Source: Spirogloea muscicola (taxonomy: Eukaryota; Streptophyta; Zygnematophyceae; Spirogloeales; Spirogloeaceae). Taken from it: DNA of 33,499 nt. The stretch spans positions 401,856 to 435,354 of the forward strand of contig WELB01000104.1 in assembly GCA_009602725.1 (NCBI GenBank), read 5' to 3'. Under the pieces are notes generated by a model. That model did no database searches and was not told the origin of the DNA. It was given only the letters and a program-made list of their open reading frames with translations. The translations under genes were made by a program, and so were the position numbers. Shown in pieces: positions 1 through 9,900 of the stretch (within the stretch, counting starts at the first letter, position 1; every line of letters starts with the position of its first letter).

Positions 1-201
1 GGCTTGCCAGCGCTCCGGCGGTGCCTCAGAGGCGCGGGGGGATAGCCGCCGCCGCCGGACCCGCCGCAGGCACCTGCGGCCGCGGCCGCGCTTGAGCGCC
101 AAGGCCTCCCGGCGCGGGGCTCCTGAGCCGGCAGTGCGGACCCAAGGCGCGAAGGTCAGGGCCGCCGGCTCCGTTGGCCAAGGCCGGCCGCGGCGGCTGC
201 C

Positions 202-3200
202 ATGGGGAGCCGCGGCGACCCGGCGGGCGACGATATGTTCCAGGACGACGTCGAAGGGGAGGAGGACGACGCCGAGGTGCGGCGCCCAGCCCAGGAGTTA
301 AGATTTAGGGTTTTGGATCCGGGGTCTTAGGGTTCGAATCTCAGGGTTTGCGCCTCGTCCACGCCAGGCCTCCGCCCCGCGCTCCCCGCTCGCCGCGGCG
401 CCTTGCCTGCTCTGCCAAGTGTGGGCGCTGCCGCAGGCGAAGGTCCATTCACCCACCATTCCAGATGGTGTTCATGGCAAGCGCAGGACCGCTACGCCGC
501 CGGCAAGGAGCTGGTTGTGTACCTCGTCGACGCCGCCGCCGACATGCTCCTGCCGCTCTCGCCGCCGGTCGGTGTCTCGCAGTCACATGCTCCGCCCCTC
601 GCTACAGAGTTTAGGGGTTTAGAGATTCAATTTGGGGTTAGGGTTGAGGGTTAGGATTCAGTTAGGCATTAGGGTTTAGGGTTTAGGGTGCCGATTGCGG
701 AGCTTCATGGGCGCTGGGCTGGTTTTAAAGGCAGTTCACTGGTGACGGCCTGGCAGGACGACGACGAGCGGACCTTCCTGGACGCGGTTCTGGCCGCCAT
801 TGGCGAGGACCTCAAGGCGCGCATCATCTCCCGCGACACCGACCTCGTCTCGCTCTGCTTCTTCAATGCGGTGAGTTGGGTTCTGCAACCATCTGAGGCG
901 CATCAAGTGATACAGTTGCGGCGATGCCTGCTCCGAAGTGACGAGCTCTGGGCCGTGCTGAAGTGTTTCTAGCTCTGCGCCTGCACTGGATGTCCATTTG
1001 CGCAGCGGGAGAAGAAGAACCTGCAGGAGGGTGAGGGCGTGTTTGTGCTGCAGGAGCTGGAGCTGCCATCTGCGCAGCTTATCTGCAACGTTGCCACGCT
1101 GCCAGGCAAGTGCTGGCTGCGCTAGCTGTGGCACAGCGAGAGTCAGCTCCCTCAGCCAGCCGCCAAGCCACCAACCCTCTCCCCCCCACTTCTGCCCATA
1201 GCAGCCATTTAGCCTCATGCCAGGTGGTGAGCCAAGCGCCAGTTCTTTGAGCATGAGCTCAACTTGAGCCCCCATGCAGGCCGCTTTGAGAAGGTGGTCG
1301 GCAGCGGGCCCGGCGTGACAGCTGCATCGCGTGACAACCCTCTCTACACTGCACTCTGGGTGACGCAGGCGCTCTACCGCGCTGGGTGAGCAGCCTGACC
1401 CCACAAGCACCCCACGATCAAATCGTTCCCCCCCTCTTCCCTCCCACCCCCTGGTTCACCGTTTGTGCCACTCCCTCTCTTGTGCTTGCGTTGACATGCC
1501 TCGTGAGCCTATCTCTCCAATGGAGGCACGTTCTCGGGGTACAAACGCATCTGCAATGTCCAAGCTGTGGCGCTTCTCCTTGTGGTAACGGGCTCCGGGA
1601 TGGGTCACCAAATGAATGGACCCAACACAAAAGAGATGAGAGAAGCTCGGATGTCACAGCTTTAGCTGCTTAATGCAGACGAGCTTGCCAGCAGGCATCC
1701 CTGAGTTGCTGCTTCGATCAAGTCGCTCCTGCAGGCCATCGAAGCACGTGACCAAGCGCATCATGCTCTTCACCAACAATGATGACCCCTTTGGGGAGCT
1801 TGACGAAGCTGTCAAGCGCGACATGGTGCGGACCACGGTCCAGCGTGCCAAGGTACGCAGACTGCCTCAGACGTGCTTGGGATGTCAGAAATGCCAAGTA
1901 CATTCGTGTCAATGGGATTCAACAATTACTCTAGGAGGACTTTTTCGCTCAAGCTGCCGCGCCCGGCACAGTCCTTGCTCTTTAGGCTCCAGCCTACCCT
2001 GACGGCGATTGCATTGTCCTTGCGCGCAGGATGCGCAAGACCTGGGCATCCAGCTGGAGCTGCTGCCTATGAGCCGGCCTGGAGAGAAGTTCAATGTCAA
2101 CATCTTCTATGCGGTGGGGGACGATTCCAAAGGCTTGCATCTGGAATGGACAACTTGTCATAAGAAGTACTAGCTGGACCTCAGCACTTTTTGGACAGGC
2201 TCGCAGCTCCTTATTATACTACAATCACTATCCAGATGGTCAGGAGTTTGAGAATACGCTTGCCGACCATGAGCACGACCGCACCAGCCACTTCTTGCTG
2301 CTAATGTTGTTGCTGCTGCTTACCTTGAAATGCCAGCAAGCAATCGAGGGGCTGGCTCAGGACGACCCTTCCAGCTTCCTTGTGACAGCCAGCTCAAGGT
2401 GCGAGCAGTGCTTAGCCGGCCAGCCTGCAGATGTTCTCTGGTTGAGTACTTACCTCTTGCATGGCGACTTCCACATGGGACTAGGCTGTGACCTGTAAAC
2501 TACCTAAAGCCTGGATCCTGAGCAATCCCAGAATGTGAAACATGCGAGTCAATCCATGGCACTCCAGTCGCAAGTGTAGCATCACTCTGAGCATCACTCG
2601 ACAAGAGGCAGCTTCATTTCCACGGATGCTCTCAGCTTGGGCATCTCTCTTGCGGGCAGATTCGAGGACCTGGTGAGCCAGCTGAAGAAGCGGGTTTTCA
2701 AGAAGCGCATGGTGCGGCGTTTGGCGCTTACAATAGCGCCGGGCACAGAGATTGCACTGAGGTCCTATGCCATGCTTCGGCCAGCTTCAGAGGGTACGTT
2801 GTCCATGCAGCAGCAGAGCCGCACTTGGAGCTTGTGATAGGGTGCGCAGTCCTGTTGCAAGCAAGGCAGCAAGAGGCCTTGCTTGCGTTAATTTGTAATT
2901 AAAGTGGCATTAATGAAGTGTTTCCACTAAAAGTCAACACCAGTGCGCTCCCTGTGCAGGAAGGTACACGTGGGTTGAGTCTCGGACGCACTCGGAGGTG
3001 AAGGTGAACGTCTGCCGTTGCTCTTTGTCGAGCTCATGCTCTTGCCAGTGCTAGACATGGACCTCAAACTTAACTTCCACATGTTACGATTCTACTTGAG
3101 AGCTGGCGTTTTCCACTTGACAGGCTCCTCATACCTGACGGTTCACATTTTGATTGTCTCTGGCAGCCTGACACCAGCCTCATCTGCGCCGACACAGGGG

Positions 3201-6130
3201 CGATCCTTGTGGAGCCCATCAAGCGTATGCAGCTATATGGCGGGTACCGCCTGCTGATCAGCCACCGGCTCCTCATTCTTGGTTAACCATGTCACGTCTG
3301 TGCTCTGGCATGAAATCCAAGCACGTGGGATTCAAGTGCTCTGTGCTTGGGGTTGCCACATGGCTTCTTCCGATGGCTGCTTTTACTATGACAGCGTTCA
3401 GGTCTTGTTCACGCCTGCTGAGCTTGCCGAGATCAAGAAGGTCATCAAAGACGACCTGCAGCTTCTGGGGTTCAAGTCCTTGGAGCTCCTCAAGGACCAT
3501 CACAACTTGCGGCCTCCGACCTTCCTCTATCCTGACGATCTTGTCAGCATACCCTGCAGCTGATCCTCTTGCCCGAACACATGTGCTGCTGTTACCCTGA
3601 ACATGCGTGGCATAAAGGGGAGAGAACCCCTGCTGTTAATTTCATAGCTTCTGCTTCCCAAGCAGCATTGACCATTTTAGTTTGCTGTCTCTGCTGCAGG
3701 CTATAAGTGGAAGCGTCTGTGCATTTGCGGCGCTCCACCAAGCAATGCTGGACACACAGCGGTGAGTGGAGGAGTTATCCTCACTACGCAAGTATCTGAT
3801 TGAATAGGAGTCACCTAAGGATGCCAACTACCCTATGCACATTGGGTTAGATAGTTGCTAAAGGCTACATGTGAGACATGTCCTCAGCTTTGCAAGTACG
3901 TGCACTTTGCCACAATATTGATGAGGCATCTGGTGTGGAGAAGTTGACAAGAATGCGCATACAACCTCGTCAAGCTGAAAAGCTGATTCTGCTGCTGCGA
4001 TGCATTCAGTGTGACTCTGATGCCCAATATTCTGCAGGATGCTCGCAGGTTTGCAGTCTGCTGCTACGGCAAGTCTACCATGCCACAACTAGTGGCCCTT
4101 GTGGCTCAAGTAAGTCTGAGAAGCTGCACTTGGTCTCAATATCTTCACCTTGGCTACGTACTTCCGAACACCCTCGTCTGCCAAATTGCATGCTCCCTGA
4201 GCCTATGCGCTTGCTTCTTCTTACATGATGGGTTTGTAAACTCGTGAAAGGAGTTTGGTTGCTGACGCGAGCCACAGTGGTTTTGTGCCGCTGCCTGAGA
4301 GCTGCCCAGGAAGAGAAGCTCGAGGAAGGAGGGGCAATTCAGGTGCAGCCGCCTGGCATGCAGATGATCTACCTCCCATTTGCTGATGATATTCGAATGG
4401 CCGAGCAGGTTTTAGCCGCTTCCCAAGCCTATCTCTCCTTGTCGAGTTGCATGTTACTTATATGTGCAGCTTGGTCGTCTTCCTCGTGTGTACCTTGCAA
4501 GCTGCCTGCATCTCTCAGCCTACTAGCTGTCTTAGACTTCTCATTTGATGTCGTTTTAAAGTGACAAATGTACGTATGCAAAGCATGCGGTTTATCACTC
4601 TCTTAGATAACCTTTCTCACGAAAGCAAAGCAAGGCCATGGGGATTGACGTGCTTGGAGAATGAGAATGGAATAGACATCTATACAGCTTGATCAGCTTC
4701 TATCTTGATCTGTATATCCTGAACCATGGTGGGTTGGAGACTGACGTGAAGTCGTAACAAGGTAGCCATAGGGGATCCAAAAACAAGACATGCACCCTGA
4801 CTAACCTCAATCGCATGTGCATCAGGGTGCGCTTACAAGCTGTCCATTGGCTTGCTTCGGGTCTTGCAGTATCACGTATCACAAGAAGCACCAGTAGCTC
4901 GGGCGAGCAAAGAGCAGGTCGAGAAGGCTTTGGCCATGATACGACGACTTGAGCTCAAGGACTTCTCACCTGACCAGATCTCCAATCCCTGTGAGCCGTA
5001 AAGATATCAATTAATGCGACTGCAAAGTATTACTGCAAATTGTCATCTTTGCTCATGGGTGAATTGCCAGGGCTGTGAGCCAGCTGAAGCGAACCTGGCG
5101 AGCACAGACAAGCTCATGCTGGTGATGGCTGCTCCCACATCGCAGAGTTGCCCCAGCTGAGGCTGCTAATGTGGGTATTTCGGCAGCCTTGCAGCACCAC
5201 TTTGCTATCATTGAGGCACTCGCGCTTGACGAGGATGAAGCGCGGGAGGTTAAGGATGAGACTTTGCCTGATGAGAAGAGTCTCGAGAGGTTGCTGCAGC
5301 AGCACCCTCTCTGTCATTGTTACTTGGCACAATACATGCTTCTCGATCATTTACACAAGATGACATACCTTCATTTCAATTTTGCACAGCTCCTTGGGAT
5401 GCCGTTCTTCGTTTTCGGTAGACCTTCGGTCCGATGCATCATGAGCACCTTGTGAGTGGCCACTGACGCAGAAGAAGTTGTTGAGGAGTTTTACTTTGTT
5501 GCCTGGGCTGGTGCAGGCCGGCTGTCAGAGCAGCAATCCAGGCCTTCAAGGACGCTGCGTATGGTGAGAACCACGATGCTGAAGAGGCCGAGAAGGAGTA
5601 CGCAAAGGGTGCCAGCGCGCGTAAAAGGCAAGCAACTGCAGAAGCTGCCGTGGAAGCCGCGCGGGACTTTGACTGGCCGGAGCTCGCAGAGCAAGGGAAG
5701 GTGAGGCATCCCGGTGTAGCATCCGGTGTAGCGCAAATAACACATTGTATACCTGCTGTTAGGCCCTGTTCCCTCAGACTATGTACAAGTAACAGCGGGC
5801 GTCATTGCCGCCTCTCTGTGCAGCCGTATGCTTGCGGCTTAAGGGAACAGCATGCCCTCCTGACATTCGCTCCTGTGACATCGCCCATGTTGCGTCGAGG
5901 CTTTTTGCCAATCCAAGTAATGGCTCAGTCGCGTGCCTGCACAATGGCTTGACCATCCCCTCTCCGTGTCACCTGGTTGCGATTCTTAACATCAGCCAAG
6001 TGCGTGGGTTTTGCAGCTTCAGGAGCTGACGGCGGAGCAACTGAAGATCTTCTGCAGAGCAAACCATCTCCCACTGACTGGAGCCAAGGCCGTGCTGATC
6101 GACCGCATCTTGCAGAAGCTAGGACTGTAA
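202..6130 (+). CDS. KU70: Ku70, DNA-end-binding subunit of the Ku heterodimer (19 exons, 628 aa)
   Basis: Ku70 pairs with Ku80 to form the ring that binds broken DNA ends in non-homologous end joining and also protects telomeres; it acts in the nucleus. Exons read: 202-276, 487-567, 757-870, 1006-1105, 1280-1385, 1735-1852, 2030-2113, 2337-2398, 2660-2793, 2960-3003, 3167-3243, 3395-3542, 3700-3761, 4049-4109, 4310-4408, 4870-4990, 5187-5289, 5517-5700, 6017-6130. They sum to 1887 nt with every phase matching. Domains: acidic N-terminus (1-25); von Willebrand-like Ku N-terminal domain (about 30-225; YLVDAAADM, FTNNDDPFG, DAQDLGI, LELLP); Ku beta-barrel core (about 235-520; LKKRVFKKR, ICADTGAI, LLGFKSLELLKDHHNLRPP, LVALVAQ, IYLPFADDIR, RRLELKDFS, DETLPDEKS); C-terminal SAP DNA-binding domain (592-626; ELTAEQLK, LTGAKAVLIDRIL). 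Length and order match plant Ku70. Intron 4 uses a GC donor. The start is the first ATG in frame with the acidic leader. Confidence 0.95.
298..352 (+). repeat. Degenerate telomere-like repeats, Ku70 intron 1
   Basis: A perfect TTTAGGG lies at 304-310, followed by variants (CTTAGGG, CTCAGGG) in intron 1 of Ku70. The G-rich strand is the mRNA-sense strand. TTTAGGG is the Arabidopsis-type telomere unit also used by many trebouxiophyte algae. Confidence 0.65.
607..690 (+). repeat. Interstitial telomere-like repeat tract, Ku70 intron 2
   Basis: A run of TTAGGG/TTTAGGG/GTTAGGG/TTGAGGG units ends in three consecutive units (one TTAGGG, two TTTAGGG) at 669-688. The tract sits wholly inside Ku70 intron 2 (568-756), with the G-rich strand in the sense direction. 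It is too short and degenerate to be a chromosome end. Confidence 0.8.
4723..4778 (+). other. Inserted fragment of organellar small-subunit rRNA gene, 3' end (NUMT/NUPT)
   Basis: Positions 4748-4767 carry the universal near-3'-terminal SSU rRNA sequence AAGTCGTAACAAGGTAGCC, preceded by a GACGTG context and followed by CATAGGGG. GGTAGCC rather than GGTTTCC marks the bacterial/organellar type, not nuclear 18S. The fragment lies inside Ku70 intron 15 (4409-4869) and is far too short to be functional. I infer a captured piece of mitochondrial or plastid DNA; the outer borders are approximate. Confidence 0.75.
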
Positions 6131-6959
6131 GCTGACGCACTAAAGGGAGCCGAGTCTGGCCTTCTGCGTGGACTTGTCCCATCAGATTCTGCAAACCCAG
6201 AACATCCCAATTGCTCGAAGTGTTTGGACACTCCCTACTAGAGAATCAGTCATGGCAACTGCAAAGTTGTAGCGCAGGGCCAGCAGCCCTGAGCAGACTT
6301 AAGTTCGAGAGTGTAGAGCATTTATGAGAAATGTACTGGGTCAATGAGGAGTAGCAGCTGCTGCGGGTGAGCACGGTTCCAGTGTGCACTGGTCGCCAGA
6401 TGCAACTCAGCAGCCAACACAGGTCCTAAAAATACCCTTCGGGCAGCTAGAACGAGTAATGATGTGTCTAGAAATGGTGAGGACCTCAGGCGTACTTCTG
6501 CTCTACTGATCATTCACTACATGAGGAGATGAGGATTGCCCCCCATCTTTCAAGCTGTTGATATATTGACGTTCCCATGCTGGAGACTCGCCACGCTCGA
6601 AAGACTGGCTCCGACTGCCCTGTCGGAGGCAGGAAATGCTCACCTGCACAGTCGAACAAGGTCATTGTATGGCTGTAAGCTTACAGACATGTCAGGAGAG
6701 GAGCTGCGAGCATGGCAATGAGCTTGCTGTGAAATGCTGCTGAGCTCCTGTTGGAATACGGAACAATGAGTAGCTCGCTTGCCATGGAGAAGATTGACGC
6801 AGGAACGAAGTTATCATGTAAGAGGGCCAGATACTCTTTGAAGCGTCAGACTGGACTTAGCTGTCATTGAAACAAATCTGGTGCACCTTGTCTTCAAGTT
6901 GATTGTGCATAGCAGTGTGCACGGTGCATATGGACAAGCCATTTCAGATGGGAGTGCAA
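6131..6959. other. Intergenic 3' region between convergent Ku70 and SULTR4 genes
   Basis: These 829 bases hold the two facing 3' UTRs. Short reading frames on both strands show no recognisable protein. The only structured element noticed is the TGTAAGCTTACA palindrome at 6674-6685. An alternative last SULTR4 exon (stop at 6857-6859) could lie inside this stretch. Confidence 0.6.
6674..6685. terminator. Palindromic TGTAAGCTTACA, candidate bidirectional poly(A) signal
   Basis: TGTAA is the usual poly(A) signal of chlorophyte nuclear genes. This perfect 12-bp palindrome shows TGTAA on both strands, about 545 nt after the Ku70 stop and about 275 nt after the SULTR4 stop. Its placement between convergent genes suggests shared use; this is inferred from motif and position only. 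Confidence 0.4.
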
Positions 6960-9900
6960 CTACGCTGGACGACATGTTTCCAGCATTAGGAAGTAGCTGT
7001 AGGTAGGCGACTTGCATACCTGGACAGCATCATGCACACGTACAAAGTACCAGTCGCGTCCGATGAGATCAGGGATGCCAGCCTTCGCCAAAGTTCGCAT
7101 GACTTTCTGACTAGGGTTGGACAATGCCAGCTGTTGAGAAATGAGCACTTATGTCAGGTTGTGAATGCATGTCCACCATCAAACGTGTAGGAGGTTCAAT
7201 AAGTACAGCTGGCTGCCTGCAACCAGCACATCTGACAGTGTGAATTGCTCTTCCAAGCACCCCTCTGTTACCGGCTTCTTGCTTCTCAATAAAGAGTTGG
7301 TATGTTACAAAAGCACCTGGATGCCTCTTGCCGCATACTCTGAATGCAACTCCTTCAAGCAGTGAATGGCTGTTGAGTCAATGTACGTGACAGCTGAAAA
7401 AGAAAAAAAATGAATGGGTGCATAATTCAGAATAATTTAGAAAGCTCCCAAGGCCTGTCTAGCTAGTCTCCAGTGAACGTACTTAGCACCACTTAACATT
7501 GTTTCTGGATATGACCAAGCCTTTGCCTAAATTGACGATTGGAGGAGAAGATCTACCAACTCACGAGACATCTCAATCACCACAAATTGCACAGCAGCAT
7601 CAACAGGCTGCTTCCTGCAAGTGTACTCCCTTAGCCTGCAGTACCAAATGTGTAATGTCGTATCAAACGAGCTGACATCTACTTCAAACTTGCGTGCTTC
7701 TTGTCGCCCATGCCAACGTCCAGGACATTCACTTTGTGTAACACGACCAGAGACCACTGCAAGCATCCGCACATGGTGGCCACCAGCACTCAAGTCATGC
7801 TTCCCACAGTAGTCAGCATAGCTACTCCCTTCATGGGGCCCAAGAGCATACCTATCCTTGATGTAGTTAATATTTGCAAAGTAAATAGGAGCATCGATCC
7901 TGAGTACAACAATTCCAGAATAAGTCATGGCATCTGGATACTGTGCAATGTTCCTGTAGACAGTGGTCCCAGGTAGTCGGCCCAACACAGCTGAAACAAG
8001 ACAGTCACATGTAACCTGAGCTTCTGTTCTACATAACTGTACTACACTGTTCTACATAAAAATGAATGCAACACATTGCATTGAACTCATTGCCACTGGC
8101 GTTAAGCCCTGATGTTTTTGCCCCTGTTTGCCCCTGATGCTTGATAAGCAAAGTCTAGCACAGCATTATATATAGAGGAGGAGACAATGCAAAGTAGTAC
8201 TTACCCATGTGTGGATTTGCAGACTCGTAAATGACAAAGACAAGTGATAGACCCACAGCAACTAATACTCCAATCTCAATTCCAAGTAAGAGAGTCCCTG
8301 TGAATGCTGCTACCCAGAGTGCGAAGTCCCGCTTTCCCACACGCCAAAGGAAGAATGCTTCATCATAATCAATCAATCCCATGATAGCTGAGATGACTAT
8401 GGCGGCCAACACACACTGCATGGCTGCAAGAGAATGTCAGTACCTTATTTTTACTTTGGCAGCTACTTATTGTGATGACCAACAGAAGCAGGCAAGCGTT
8501 GAGTATACTACAGCATGTCATAAGTTGAACTTGCCTGAGGTACACTAGTAAACAAAGGTGTAAGGAACAGTAAGGTAGCCCATATGACACAAGCCATTAC
8601 AAGGCCTGCGAGGCCGGTCTTTGCTCCTGTGTCGTTGTTCACAGCTGATCGCGAAAATGATCCTGAAATTATTGGTCACGTGCCTAAGCCACTGCCATAC
8701 AGGAGGCCTTATGGCTTGTTGACACACTGATTCCTTGGACCTTGAAGCGTGAGCAAAAGCATTGCTGCCTTTAGGCTCAAGGACTGTCTGCATGACAGGG
8801 AAGCTGCTATATACAGCTTCCAAGACTGACCAGTGGTAGGATAGGCAGAGAACATGGAGCCGAAGATGTTGGAGAGGCCCAATCCAATCAGCTCTTGGTT
8901 GCTATTTAGCTCGTATCCATTCTTAGCAGCCAGAGCCTTTGCAATTCCTACTGACTCCTGCACAGAAGAAGGAATGCATTGAAGCTAGCTGCATTGGAGC
9001 TAGCTGCTTTGTGAAGGTCGCGGCATCTAGAAATGTCTACAATCTCTACCTTTGTTTCCATGCTAGAACCTTTAAAGTATGTGCTGATTGTAGAGTGCGC
9101 TTGCAAATGTACATTTGTGGTGTCTCACAATCCGGACAAATATAGGATGGTGAAGATATTATAAAGCTGTACCACTCGAGCAACAGAGACACTCTTTTTG
9201 TAGCCTGGCGTGCATAAGTTGGACTCACAAGCACTTACCAGCACTGCAACTCCTGTAATAACAGCTGCAGTTGGTAAAAGCCTCTCCCAATTTCGCAATG
9301 AATGTGGTATGGTCACTGGAGGCAGGCCACTGGGGATCTCGCCTACAACTTTTATACTAGAAGGATGGAAAACCAAGACCACCAGAGTACCCAAGGCAAC
9401 TGCCGTGCATGGGCCAGCAGCTCTGATCATCCTCAGATTTGCATTCTTCTTCCCCTGAATAAACAACGTCAATTTGAAGTGAGGACTACAAGCAAGGATG
9501 ACCACTAAAGCTCTTTGCTATCATAGTTAGTGGTACGACAAGAGCAAACAAAGAAACGTGACTTTGCCCAATGCTGCTGATGCTGTACTATGCGGTCCTG
9601 ATTCTGCAAGGATGTGAAAGAGTTCAGTGTACCACTTGCTTCATCACTAGTAGGAGAATGAGAAAGAAGCATCCAAGGGTCAGGGGCTGCCACTTGAAAT
9701 TGTCCCGTCCAGCAACAATGCTTTGCACGATGGGGATGAGTCTGCTGCTCCTTGAGAGCTCATAGCCTAAGAACTCACTAGCCTGGGAGAGGCCTATGAT
9801 TATAGCTGCCCCAGATGTGAAGCCAGACACCACCGAGTCGCTGATGAACCTAAGTAGCCAGCCCATCCTGCATGCTGCCCTCATCAATCAGGCAAGGACA

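Noticed and set aside
325-345. GGTTCGAATC in Ku70 intron 1, like a tRNA B-box
   Set aside because: No matching A-box, acceptor stem or cloverleaf around it; it is explained by a degenerate telomere-like unit.
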